Assembly (NCBI GenBank): GCA_037039685.1
Contig: JAWNGF010000001.1
Location: 7,378,001-7,442,000 of the forward strand
Length of the DNA stretch: 64,000 nucleotides
From: Ceratobasidium sp. AG-K
Taxonomy: Eukaryota > Basidiomycota > Agaricomycetes > Cantharellales > Ceratobasidiaceae
Direction of reading: 5' to 3'
The position numbers were made by a program, and so were the translations under genes. The notes under the pieces are model-generated. The model saw only the letters and a list, made by a program, of their open reading frames with translations. It was not told the DNA's origin and did no database searches. Shown here one piece after another: positions 12,240 through 24,105 of the stretch (position 1 is its first letter; each line of letters starts with the position of its first letter).

Positions 12240-13147
12240 ATGGAAGGGAGCCAATATGACTACCTATTCAAGGTTGTCTTGTCTGGGGAATCTGGGGCCG
12301 GGAAATCGAACTGTGCGTTAGTCGGAACTCGTTCACTAGGACTGCTCAATATCGTTTCTGAATACAATCCCGTTGGACCCATACGTGATCGTTAGTGCTT
12401 TCACGATACACTCGTAATGAGTATGACCCAGAATCTCGCAGCACAATTGGCGTCGAGTTCTCGGCTCGTCAGATCTACCTTGGGGGAAAAATTATCAAGG
12501 CGCAGATTTGGGACACCGGTCGGTTAAACTCACTTGCGGCTTAATAGAAATGACCATGATTCTATATGAATATATATAGCTGGCCGGGAGCGTTACCGTG
12601 CCATTACCTCCGCGTGAGTTGATTATGACGCTTCTCGTCAAACCTAGTTCGCTGCCTGGTTCACAGTTGGAAACTTCGTAGGTACTATCGAGGCGCTTCA
12701 GCCGTACTCATCACGTACGACATCTCTCGATACTCCACATTTACAAAGGTCGCTCGGTGGCTTAAAGAAGCGCAGGACAATGCTACTACCATTCAAGTTT
12801 TTGCGCTAGTGGGCAACAAAAATGACTTGGAGCAGCGACGAGAAGTTCCATCCGAAGAGGCAGAGGCATTCGCAGGTAGGTTTGCGTGGCAGCAATAATT
12901 TAGCTTTTCCCACCGGAATGCCAAAATTGATTCGATTAGCCGAGAACGGAATGATGTTTATAGAAACATCTGGGATGAACGGCTCAAGCGTTGAAGCCCT
13001 GTTTCAAACCGTCTTAACTAGTACGTGAAGTACGAGATAATAGCGAACTTTGCAGCGTACCAATTATGCTCGTGCATTCTTGATTTAGTGATTTTCCAGA
13101 CTCGAATCCAGGAGCGCTCCGAGGCACCAACGCAACTAACCCAGTAG
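12240..13147 (+). CDS. Divergent Rab11-like GTPase, duplicate A
   Basis: An intact spliced frame of about 187 residues, clearly derived from a Rab11-type gene ([16 protein letters not shown]...; [27 protein letters not shown]). Intron positions match canonical Rab11, so the duplication was at DNA level. The P-loop is GESGAGKSN. Switch II reads WDTAGRERY: the catalytic glutamine is replaced by arginine, which in Rabs normally impairs GTP hydrolysis. The NKxD motif is NKND; G5 is ETSG. The last exon ends in a short tail (...APTQLTQ) without cysteines, so in this model it cannot be geranylgeranylated. It could be a soluble or dominant-form paralogue, or an early pseudogene with an undisturbed frame. 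Confidence 0.65.
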
Positions 13148-13626
13148 AGTGCGCCTAGGTGGAAGCCCCTCCTATTCTTATTCAAGTACCACACATGTAC
13201 ATCCCCCGTGTCATGAAGATGTCTACGTGCCACCAAGGCTGTTAGGCACCGGTAGTGAGCCTATGAATGAAATCACCCGTTGTGTATCGGTCCCATTGCT
13301 CGATGAATATCGGATATTTACGTCCAACAACACATTCGCATTCAGATCATCCGTATGTACTATTGGGAGACATCAAACTTCGGTGGCTGTACATTGACAA
13401 CGTAGCAGGTAGTCTATATGCGTGATTATAACCGTGATGCACGGCCTAGACTGAAACAATGATCGTATAGCAACGAACTTAACTTGTTCGTATGACCACA
13501 AGCTAATTTTTTGTGTGATTTGCATGGATCTTTCAACCCTGTGAATGACTGTTGTTGGGCTCTATCTCATTTGTGCCGACGCCGCTAACTTCGCACACAA
13601 CAGATTAGTTGGGGCTAACCTTGGGG

Positions 13627-13632
13627 CACGTG
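13627..13632. promoter_or_regulatory. CACGTG upstream of duplicate B
   Basis: Perfect hexamer 123 bp before the start codon of the second divergent Rab11 copy, at a distance similar to that seen for other genes in the window. Confidence 0.3.
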
Positions 13633-13754
13633 ATTAGGCATAGCGCTAATAAAGGGTCCCAGACGCGTCGCAGCGTGGTCCTGCCCAACACCTAAGCTTA
13701 GGCGGCTCGTTTACCACAAGTATCCATAACTCTAGACCAATACCATTAAACAGA

Positions 13755-14729
13755 ATGGAGCAACTCGAAGATGCTTACCTGTTCAAGGTTGTTCTAAGTG
13801 GGGACTCTTGGACCGGGAAATCAAACTGTACGCCCTTTATCTATCATCGTAGATATTCTATGAGTTGGGATGTTTAAGTCCCCCCCTCCCCCACGTTGTC
13901 CCTCGCTATCTAAGATCAAAGCACTAATGACTTAACCTGTAAATAATAGTGCTCTCACGGTTCACTCACAACGAGTATAACCCAGAATCCCGTAGTACGA
14001 TCGGTGTTGAGTTCTCGACTCGCCAAGTCCACATTGGAGGGAAAGCAATCAAAGCGCAGATTTGGGACACTGGTTGGTTGAACAATCAAATTTCCGATTT
14101 TATTGGACTCTTAATCACACCTAACAAACTTTAACTAGCTGGCCAAGATCGCTACCGTGCCATCACATCAGCGTGAGTCGGTTGTAGTCTATCAAGGAAC
14201 CTAGTTCGTGTGTTGCTAAACAACCTAGAACTCTTTAGGTATTATCGTGGCGCCTCGGCTGTGTTAATAGTGTACGACGTCTCTAAGCGTTCTACGTACG
14301 AAAATGTCCCTCGATGGCTTAAAGAAGCACGCGAGGGTGTCCCCACCGCTCATGTTGTCGCGCTAGTAGGGAACAAGAGCGATTCAGAACGTTTGCGACA
14401 AGTATCGACTGGGGAGGCGGAGTCATTCGCCGGTCAATTCACACCACATCATTGCTCCACTATTTCCACCCCGAATGTTGAATATTAATACGCTCAGCTG
14501 AGAACGGGATGATGTTTATGGAAACGTCTGGGATGAGTGGTTCGGGAGTCGAGGCCCTATTTCATACTGTCTTGACTAGTGGGTGACACTGGCTTTGTCT
14601 CACTTGTGGTATACTGACCCGCATTTACCCCTTTCCAACTCAGTGATATACCAGGCTCATGTTCAGTTAAATTATGAGCTAACCGAATACCCAGCCGGGC
14701 AAGGCGTGCCTGGACCATCTATGGATTGA
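13755..14729 (+). CDS. Divergent Rab11-like GTPase, duplicate B
   Basis: Tandem partner of duplicate A: about 195 residues, same exon layout, no frame break seen. Motifs: P-loop [20 protein letters not shown], switch [17 protein letters not shown] (catalytic Gln kept, following Glu now Asp), [27 protein letters not shown]. The C-terminal exon ([16 protein letters not shown]..., ending GPSMD) has no cysteine, so the usual membrane anchor is missing. A and B share changes not found in Rab11 (RGASAV, ENGMMF, ETSG), so they descend from one divergent copy that duplicated again. The Trp-Thr in the P-loop is unusual. Expression is not shown by the sequence. Confidence 0.62.
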
Positions 14730-15326
14730 GCCACTCGATCGAGTTCCTAACCTCCACAGATTTGAATCAATTGTAGAGGCCCTCAAATGCTGAATTGTAA
14801 TCTGTGGAAGAAGGTTCTCGCCATGTACCGGTTCCGCTGTTGAATGAGTCCTTGGGTTCTTGATTGTGTGTCCGAAATTCGCGCCACTTGACCAAACCTT
14901 TGTGGTACAGTGTTGTCCAAAAGCCAAGCTGGCGTATCTGCTGTCAGTTAAAGGAACAGTGTTCAGCTAGTCCAGGTCCTCTCATTTCCAGGGCCATGAA
15001 ACACCTTTGATCGACTCGTAGAATAATAGAAAGGATTACTTTGGTTGTACAATGCTGACTTGGCCTCCCCGTTCATATCTAGACTCTTGCTCAATTTAGC
15101 GGCTTACTTGGATGTCGTAGAGACTGTGTTTAATATCTTTCGAATAATTCTAACCTCAGACCGTAGTCATCTTGCTTCCCGGGTTCGTTCCAGGCAGTCT
15201 ACACTTGACTTCCAGTAAAACCGCGTAAGCTTACTGCAAGCCCCGCCTCGCTCGAACCGCATTTCCTTAAAGTTTCATTTCATCTCCGTAGTAATACACA
15301 TATTGTTCAACATTATAGAATACAAC
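14730..15326. other. No gene seen
   Basis: Convergent intergenic stretch between Rab11 duplicate B and the catalase 3' end. No open frame with coding character; no repeat seen. Confidence 0.5.
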
Positions 15327-17561
15327 CTAAGAGCTCGGAAGTGGCATGCCCATGAAACTAGCTCCTTTTCCAGCGGAGAAAAACTGAGGATTCTTTCCAA
15401 CCAAGTGCGCATTCTTTGCAGCCTCGGCAATTTCCTCGGCCGTGTACCCGTTGTGTTCGGGAAGCAGGTCGTAGATAGCAGATGCGTACGAGGGGTCGAT
15501 GGCGTAGAGCTGGATAAGGTAGTTCTTTTGCACGATGGCGTCCGCATGCTACAAAATCACATTAAGTTTAATATGCGACTTAACATATTGACCAAACTAC
15601 TTACCTTGAGCAATCGGGCAGTATTCGAGTGGAGCTCCTCTCGCTTCTGAGGTGTCAAGACACGCTTATAGAGCTCGCGGACTTGATTATACTCGGTTGG
15701 GCTACCCTCATGTAGATAGCGACTTTTTCGTGAGAGAACGTTGTCTGCGACCTGCATTGGAACTTCCTCTGCTTGTGGTAGGAACCCAGGTGCACCGCCT
15801 GTAGTAGGCTTGTTGTTATGATAGCTATTGGGGAACTAGAAGAGTCTGTTAAGGAAGGCCGTCGAACTTGAGTATCAATAACACTTACATAGGTGGGTTT
15901 CCCAGCTACGTTTCCATCTATGCGCATAGTCCCAGCGTAGTTGTCTGGAGAAACGAAACTGAGATTGAATAGTGAGAAACCCGACCTATTACAATCCAAT
16001 TGGATAACTTACCGGGCCATAAATGGACAATTGACGGGGATCTGATGAATATTGGCGCTGCCGAGGCGGTGGTACTGTGCATCGCGATAGAAGAAAGCGC
16101 GCCACTGCAACAGCGTGTCTGGCGAAAGCTCGATACCGGGAACGAGCGAACCGGGGGAAAATGCAGCTTGTTCAACATCACGGTGGTAGTCCTATCACCG
16201 ATTAAGACAACCCCGACCTGAAAGCAAGCAAGAACTTACCTCAGGATTACGATTCAAGACCAGTTCACCAACCTCCTGCATTGGGATCTTGTTGCGAGGC
16301 CACACTTTGGTCACGTCAAACGGATCAAAGTCCAACTCTCCTGATGCAAGCTTTTCCGGAGTGAGGACCTGGACAAACATCGTCCACCGGGCGTCGCCTC
16401 CTTTTTCGATGTGTTCCCAAAGGTCGCGCTTGGCAAAGTCAGGGTCCTCTCCGCACATGGCGATGGACTGCTCGTGGGTGAATTCTTTGGTGCCTTGCTT
16501 GGAGCGCCAGTGGTACTGTATGCGTGTCAGCATTTACCGTTAAAGGCGCCCTAGAATGCACTGCGTACCTTGACGAATACAGCTTGGCCAGACTTGTTCA
16601 CCCAACGGAATGTGTGACAACCGTACCCACTCATGAAGCGCCAGCCCACTGGGGTAGCGTGATCAGAGAGGAGCATAAGCCCGGCATGTTGAGACTCGGG
16701 AACGTTGGCCAAGAAATCAAACCAGGCGTTATAGTCGATAAGTCCACTCTTGGGGTTACGTTGTTGAGACCGAATGTTATCGGGACCCATGAACGGATCG
16801 CGAACGAAGAACACAGGCCAGTTCAAACCGACGAGATCATAGTTTCCTGGAATAAAATTAGTCTCTATACGAGTTCCATTCAAAGGCCGACGACCACACC
16901 TTCTTCCGTGTAGAATTTGGTTGCGAACCCACGAGGATTGCGGGCGCTATCGGGGAACTCGCGCTATCGTCACTATGTTAGAACTTCGAGAATGCAAATA
17001 ATGGCCTATCAAAACGTACGCCGTATGTGACGGTCGAGAAGCGGGTATAGGCTGGAGTCTTCTTCCCAGGCTGGAACAAGGCCGCCTTGGTCAGGTTTGA
17101 CACGTCGTGGGTAACCTGGAAGTAGCCAAACCTAAACCAGTCTCGATATTAATCGCAAATTATGATAAATTGATTGGTTGACTTACGCAGATGATCCGCA
17201 TGGGTGGACAATGCGTTCTTGAATTTTGCCACGATCAAAAGCTTGCTGCTTCTCCAAGAGCAAGGTATCGCCCTGGTAAGGAATACCACCGATGTTCAGT
17301 GCGTGTCTACGCAGATGGATGTCAATTTATCTTCAAGTATACTGACGATGGCACAAACCCGGAATCAGGAATCGGCTGTCCGAAATTACTAGTGTAAATT
17401 GGCGAATCGTCCTTCGCATGCGACTCTTGCACGAGCCCAGCCAAGCGAGACGCAGTCGCTGCCGGACCGTCATTCAGCCCAGAAAAGGCTTGGCCGCGTT
17501 GGAGAACACGAGGGTCGACTCCGGGGATCTTGGAAAGTGTCTCTTGGATAAAGGAAGTCAT
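15327..17561 (-). CDS. Haem catalase (monofunctional type)
   Basis: Decomposes hydrogen peroxide. Assembled from about ten exons, roughly 580 residues. Order: N-terminal arm (start [14 protein letters not shown]), distal His segment ([15 protein letters not shown]), [56 protein letters not shown], the long wrapping loop ([12 protein letters not shown]), and the proximal haem helix [14 protein letters not shown] with the ligand tyrosine. It ends GMPLPSS. Frames join cleanly and no stop interrupts. The normally invariant GNN motif, whose first Asn lines the distal pocket, reads GLNWP. The AKG after the distal His is PCG. This is therefore a divergent clade member whose activity should not be assumed. 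A CACGTG lies about 300 bp upstream (17857). Confidence 0.88.
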
Positions 17562-18232
17562 GTCGAACCGGGGGAGAGTACAGACGTAATGAGGTCGATA
17601 TCATCGGGTTGACTTTATTTATGCTGCCATTGGGCTCTGGTTACAGCGCGCGCCAGCTTGGATGACGGTCATTATGACATTTTTGATTTTATGACGGAGT
17701 TGATATCATTTAGAAGTCGAGAACCACCAATGAAGATCATATTATTGGTGCATCGAGCTTAACGGAGCGGCGCATCCCTACATGTCCGAGGACTTTCCCA
17801 GTATTGATATACAGGCGTGAGCAGATGGAGGTGGCCTCGGTCAACTGACGAGACTGCACGTGACCGTGACATTCATGATGATGTGCATTTCGTCATGGAT
17901 CCAGACATACCTATCATAATCGAGAGAAGTTGGGATCTGCCCAAGTACAAGCTAGCCGTTTATGTGGGATAGAATGCACGGCCAAGAACTGACGTGACGC
18001 GTAGAACTCTCATCGAATTAAACTCGCTTCTAGAATCAAGACTCGTGCTCCAATCCAATCCAACGCATCACAGACCCAAGTCAATGAGGAAGCACGGTTT
18101 TGTATATCACAAGTAAGTTACATAAACCAAAAAGAAAAGAAACGTCCAAAGAGTGTCAATTACCGACAAAAACAAAGGAGCGAGAGCAAAACAAGTCCAT
18201 GCACAACAGTCTATACACCCCTACCCTGGCAT
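17562..18232. other. Intergenic, no gene
   Basis: Holds the presumed catalase promoter, with CACGTG at 17857-17862, and the 3' flank of the first GH5 gene. No coding sequence recognised. Confidence 0.5.
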
Positions 18233-20783
18233 TTAGGCCGGGGCACCAGTCTCCCTAGGCATAGCACGACCCCGGATCGCCCGAGTCGCCGCACCACCAC
18301 TGCACACAGTTTGCGTAGCATCCACGGCTCTCCATGCGTTGCTAGGATAAGGGCACCCAGCGACAGGCGTATACAATGGCTGCTGGTCAGCCGTGTTTGC
18401 CCATCCACTGCCAGCGTTGACGCCACCAGTGTATGATGCAGGAGCGAGGGTAATGAGCGTGCCAGTAGCAGTGTAGGTTGGGAGAGTAGCCGCATTGGCG
18501 ACACCGCTAAGCGAGGCAGGGGGCCACGAGCGAGTAGCGCGGTAAGCGGCTGGGATAGTGCCAGCGCCGGCACCACCGGTCTTGGAAGCGGGCAGAGGGC
18601 CGGTCCAGGGAGCGGTATTGCCGCACGCACCGATGGCTTCACGGGGGTCAGTCGGCATCCAGCCGTTTTCGAGACCGAGCTTGTAGGACCACAGGGGAGC
18701 GGCGACGGTACCCCAGGTAGTCGAATTGCCGATCTTCCACGTCCAGAAGAAGAAGTTCTAAATCCGAGTCAATACTGAACACACATACCAGGGAGGATAA
18801 GACAAACCTGCATGGCATCGAAGCTGGACAAGGCGAATTCCTTGATCGAAGCCTTTTCAGCCGCACTCCAGCGATCGGAGTCCATCCATTTGACGCAAGC
18901 ACCGGCACCAGCGTTCGGGCCACCGTAGCCGCCGAATGTACCGTCGTAACGAGCACCACGGTTAACACCATTCAAGAACAAGCCGCAGTCGTTGAAGGCA
19001 TTGCTGAACTCTCCGGCGGTAGTCAAGCCAAAGTCAGCCATGGAGTCGTTGAACGCACGACCACGCGAAGTGCAAGGTTTATTAGTTTGAGAGGCGACGG
19101 TACCGGTATCTTGGTCTCCGAAGCAGAAGTAGGGGTGGGCATCCCTAGGTTGAGCGGGTCAGTACGTGTACTCGTGAATTTAGAGCAGACTTACATCGCA
19201 ACACGGTCACCACCTGGAAGGAAGTTGACCCACTGGGCAAGAGGATCGAATCCATCGTGGATACTGATCCACGGGCCATTGCCTTCACCAACTCCGGTAA
19301 CATTTCGGATCATGTCGTAAGCCTCCATATAACTAAACGAGAAGGTAAGCACCACCCAGGCATCAAAACATCGATACTTACAAGCTCTCGAGAACGTCGC
19401 GACCGATGGTATGAATGACTGCCTCGTTGACAATTCCGAACATGGGGACCACATCGCGGTACGAGGCTGCGAGATGAATTGGGTGATGATACGGAAGTAG
19501 TTGAGTGTGCGTTGAGCATTGGCAATACCCATGGTGCCGTTCAGCCTAAGGTGTGCCAAGATATTACGTCAGCGAAGACACGACGAGATTTTTGCCAGCC
19601 AAACACACCAGCCGACTGGGCCGAGCTGGCCGGAGTGGTTATAGCCATTTTGCGAGCCAGGGATAGTGTGCAGGTCAAGGTTGATACGCAGACCGTATTT
19701 GCGCGCCCACTCGATGGCCTTGAGGACGTACTTCCATGCGACACCTTCAAGGAACGGCTCGCCGGGGTAGACTTCAATCGCCCAGAACGGGATGGGGAGA
19801 CGAATCCAGTTCAACCCAGCACCGGCGATTTGAGCAAAGTCCTCTTCGGTCTACGGGGTAGGTTGAGCATCGGGTCGCTGGGACTATAATAACACTTACG
19901 ACAAAAGTCTTGTAATGGTCCTCGATAGCCTTGGCCACGCCTCCAGAGCTGGGATCGTTGGCAAGGTTCTCGCATAGAGTCCACTCGTCGATCGCAGGAA
20001 CCGTGGCGTTCATATAGGGCTCATACATAGCCGGGCTGATGAAGGGTTCAAGCACAAGCCATCCTCCCAGATTTACACTATAACTAGTGATCAGAATGAT
20101 AGCCACGTCGACCGAGGATAGACCTACCCGTAGATTTTGTCTTCGCCATACTTCCAGGTCTGGTTCAGCGGCTTGCTCCAGCTCTGGGCCTGAGCATTGT
20201 TGTTAAACGGATCGGCAGGATCGGAAACCCAGAATCCACCAAAAGAGTTCTTGTAAGTGAAGGTGCCCGTCTCGGTTGTCACTGTGCTACCGTCTCCTCC
20301 TGTAATAGTCGACTGGGGAGTCTCTGGGGTGCTCGACTGAGTAGGGTTGGCTGCGGCGCCGGTAGTGGTACCAGACCCGCCAGTAGAGGACTGAGTTGCG
20401 TTGTTGTTGACCTTGATCACCTTGAAGTACACGGGAACGACCACTGCAACCGCAATGACCGCCAGCGCAATCAATGCAACGAGGATCCAGACGAGGCGTC
20501 GCTTGCCAGACGGTTTCGAGTCACCATATCCCCTATTAATCGGAGCAATTTTTTCGACACTCGGGTCGTCCTGGTAGGGCGCAGGAGTCGAATCTCTGGG
20601 AGTTGAGGCACCGGTGTCGGCATACGGGTTGAATGGGGCAGACGAGTACTGCGATTCACGCATCTCATAGCTGGAGTGCGGCATGCCCAGCGAGTCAGCG
20701 ACCGACGAACGCGCCGTTGCCGGGTCAGCCAGCGCATTTGGCGGAAGCAGCGTCTCCGCCTCGTACTGATGGGGGGAGGCCAT
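18233..20783 (-). CDS. Membrane-anchored GH5 exo-beta-1,3-glucanase, paralogue 1
   Basis: Cell-wall beta-1,3-glucan hydrolase of the fungal GH5_9 type. The cytoplasmic N-terminus (about 120 residues, Ser/Pro-rich, start [15 protein letters not shown]) is followed by KRR and one transmembrane helix (LVWILVALIALAVIAVAVVVPVYF). A Ser/Thr/Gly-rich stalk then leads to the GH5 barrel: [25 protein letters not shown], acid/base Glu in GIVNEA, and nucleophile Glu in TAGEFSNA. The C-terminal region is Ala/Pro/Thr-rich. A type II membrane protein with its catalytic domain outside. I prefer the start at 20783 over the upstream Met at 20807, because the paralogue shares MASP...EAETLLPP. Six or more introns; no lesion. 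The paralogue lies 4.2 kb away in the same orientation. Confidence 0.9.
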
Positions 20784-20893
20784 GGTTTGTCGTGGGGACT
20801 GAGTCACGGGCCGAGCTCATTTTAAAGGGTGCACAAGGGAGTCTCCGTATCAAACACGGCCTACACAGGGTCTTGCCTTGGCTCTCTTGTAAT

Positions 20894-20899
20894 CACGTG
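20894..20899. promoter_or_regulatory. CACGTG upstream of GH5 paralogue 1
   Basis: AATCACGTGA 111 bp before the start codon. GH5 paralogue 2 has the same hexamer at 129 bp, so the site may be a retained promoter element. Confidence 0.4.
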
Positions 20900-22799
20900 A
20901 AACGTTTCATCCTCAACCCATGTGTAGGTAATTACCCGAGCCCCCGCGCTCGAGTGCCTTTTGAAGAATTATGGGTTGTATATAAAACACATTGGATTAC
21001 TGGGCAATGCGCATGGATTCCTTACCGAACTTATCTCGTAACTCATGCCCCCACTATCCGCCCCAGGGCTTGGCATTGCCTTGGTCGGGTCGGACAACCT
21101 TGAAACTAAGGGCCCAATCATGTATTTGCCCACACCATCTTCAAATCTCTTGCCTTCCACAGATCTGATTCTCGGACACACAGTTGGCCCTGGCTCAAGC
21201 CATGACGCCAGTAGCCAAGGCTAAGCGAGCTTTCAATTGTGCCGGTTGGTGCCCTGGCTTACGAGAAGGTAAAATTCAATCGAAGTCGAAGGCCCGCTAT
21301 GTCACGTAGCGTTCCGAACCGTGAGTAAACACTCGTTGGAAATGTCCAAGGTTTGTTGATTGCACTCGAACAAAAACAAGCAAGTGCTGAACTTTAGTAA
21401 CATGTAAGCTCATTCCCCATGGTCACCGAATACACCTGAACTGTTGTTGACCCTGGATGCGAAGATTCCAGCCAGGTCTGCCAATTTATTAGTAATTCAG
21501 TGGGATTGAGGAGCATATGCATTAAGAAGACCCGTCTACCCACGCTACTATTCGGCTCCGAACTATTCTTTCGCTGTGACCTACGGCCTTCATAACCTTT
21601 TCCTTAACGTTATCGTTCATCTTGGGTTTTTATGTTTATTGTTTATCTCGCGTGGCAATGTCTAAGGCAACAATTATGTGGAAATATAACCGAGAACCCG
21701 CAGGGTTTCAACTAGCATCGTACACAAGTGCCTACATTCACGACGGGAATCATGTCAAGTAAGTAAACAAGTTTAAGAGTTCGTTGGACTGAGGGCAAGC
21801 TGAAAAGGTGTGAATCAAGCAGACAATTATCGGGGAGGAAGTTAGGTATCTGAAAAGGGCCTATCTTTCAAGTTGTTGGTCAGTATAATCCATATAGAAG
21901 GGTAGGGTAAACGCATGAAACGGGGTAAACCCCTCCTGCTTGTTAGAAATGCTTATTTCTTCATTTGGAGATTGTGGCTGAGACGGCCTTGCTCCCTAGG
22001 AAACGCTACACCAACCATTGTGACGCCCGTCAGGTTTAAGGTCGTACTTACGAGTCGAACATCCTCCTGGTGGGAGCTAACGTTCTCGTACACTTTATTA
22101 TCCCACCCACTAGCAGTAAGTTCGTTGAGGGATAGCGATAGTCTACCTGGAGGGCGCGTCGGCCAGGTCCTGGTGACTTGTTTCTGGCGTTAAACCTAAA
22201 TTCAGATAGACACCCGGGCCCGATGGTCTGCAATGGGGTTCCGTATACCACCGGGCGTGTCCCCAGTTTTTGATGTCTATTTCTCAGCTTATACAGAGTG
22301 TAGCGACGTATAATATTACCGAGTACTCTCTGGCATTTAATTTGGTTGTTAATGTTGACAACTAAATCCATTGGAAGTGCAGAGTTTCGCGAGCAATGGG
22401 CGGGCATCAACGCGGATTATGTATGCACGATAAGGTCTGCAATCAAAGCCACTGGCAGGTACAACCGAAAATGGCTGCAGGGGTGAGAAGCTCGTCGTGC
22501 CACCCACCAGTTTATCCTCGGCTGTGTTGTCATTTATATCGAACCCTGCTTAATTAGTGTATCGTTCTGAATATGAATTCCGAAACTTTCGACCATGATG
22601 TGTCCCCGTTCGAGGGACAGAGGATGGACGAGTGATCACTGCGTCATTGTTAGTTAATTTCACCCATGAGAGTAATTATTTACTATGCATGCTGTCAACC
22701 CCGCATTACCGGGCCAGTAATGACAATCAAAGGTTATAACCCCATGATCTTACTTCGCGCTAAATTTACCTACTATGAGCTTGTGGATCTCACTAGCAG
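20900..22799. other. Intergenic, no gene
   Basis: Nothing beyond the GH5 promoter and the flank of the inverted-repeat element. Open frames here are short and lack domain features. Confidence 0.45.
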
Positions 22800-24105
22800 C
22801 ACGTACACGTACTCGGCCTACTGGAAAGTACCGGAACACGTGAACGGAGATCCCACTGGGTCTCCGCCCACAAATCCACCCACGTCCAGACCTCCATCCG
22901 CCACCTGCCATCACTCTCAGGCGGTGGAATTGGCGCTTATCACCTCAGCTCAGAACTCCGCCGCAGCACACTTTTGCTATTACTTAATCCACCCTGCCTT
23001 GTCTCCCTCCGCCCCTCTGTTTCTCGGTCTCCTTCTCGTCGCCGTACCGCCCTCGGGCCCTTTCAGCTTCCCCCCCCCCCTCTGTTCTCCCTACCGTGCT
23101 CGGCTTTGACTTCAGACGGCTCCTCTGTACGCTTCCCTTGTGGACGAGCGGTTTGACCCAGTGTTCATGTAGCTCGTTAAAGATGTATTTAAAAATAAAA
23201 ATAAAAATAAAAAATACCGGAACACGTGATTTTTTCGACCTCGATTTTGGCCAAGTTTTCTGTCTCCCGCCCCCGCACGCTATTGAAGAGACGTGAATTC
23301 ATTTTATATATGATACAAAATGTCTTATGTATTGCATATATTATTCCCAAAAGTTGTGTTGCCTGACTACTTGATTAGAGTGCGTATACTTTAATAGCTA
23401 CTGCAGGGAATATTTAGCGTGCACTCTGGCCAGGGAGCGACAATTATGAAATCCAGTTTTTGTAGGTTACTCTGGCAGACCTTTTGGCCATTATGTACTC
23501 TTTAGAATGTTCTCAGTTTACCGTCATGTTGAATTAGTTGTGCATCAAGATTTGTGAGCCAAGCGGCAGCAAAAGGATGTTGTAGTATAGGGCATCTGGT
23601 TCACTCAAAGCCCTATATATACCGTGTGAATCTAGAAGGATCAGTAAAGGTTTAATTTGCGCCTCAAAGCCACCAGTCATTGTATGATGCTTGTATGTTT
23701 TTATGGCATTATATCTCCTGAGTTCACAACTTGTTTCACTATGGTACAGAGATGTCAATGTATCTACATGCAGCGCAAAATTCCGAATAGACATAAATGC
23801 TCACTGAGCACTTCAACAAGTTTGGAAAATGTAAAAATACTATAATATCCTCCTGTTGACGCTGTGCATGCTACACACCACCTGTAGTAACCCTCAGAGC
23901 ATATGCACCTTAATCAAGTAATCAGGCAACAGAACTTTTTGGAAATTATATATGCACTACATATGACATTTAGGAATGTATCTAGAATGAATTCACGCCT
24001 CTGCAATAGCATGCGGGGGCGGGAGACAGAAAACTTGGCCAAAATCGAGGTCGAAAAAATCACATGTTCCAATACTTTCTGATAGGCCGAGTACACGCGT
24101 ACGAC
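22800..24105. mobile_element. Long inverted-repeat element (non-autonomous DNA transposon-like)
   Basis: The arms 23215-23435 and 23858-24085 are imperfect reverse complements over about 220 bases. The block around 23228-23280 (TTTTTTCGACCTCGATTTTG and onward through CTCCCGCCCCCGCA) recurs inverted at 24010-24060. Similarity then continues through GTGAATTCATT and TTGCCTGA.TACTTGATTA. The outer tip of the right arm (to about 24105) pairs with 22800-22843, so the left arm is split by a nested insertion. The 420-base centre encodes nothing recognisable. This looks like a MITE or foldback element. Target-site duplications could not be fixed by eye. Confidence 0.7.
22829..23229. repeat. Nested insertion flanked by 15-bp direct repeats
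   Basis: TACCGGAACACGTGA occurs at 22829-22843 and again at 23215-23229. The 371 bases between are C/T-rich on the + strand, with a C tract at about 23071, and end in a short (AAAAAT)n run at about 23190-23213. The right arm of the inverted-repeat element has only one matching copy. This segment was therefore inserted into, or duplicated within, the left arm. Confidence 0.65.

Noticed and set aside
22666..23156. 147-codon + strand frame in the inverted-repeat region
   Set aside because: It crosses the left arm and the nested pyrimidine-rich insert; its Ser/Pro-rich composition comes from C/T-rich DNA. No homologue is suggested.
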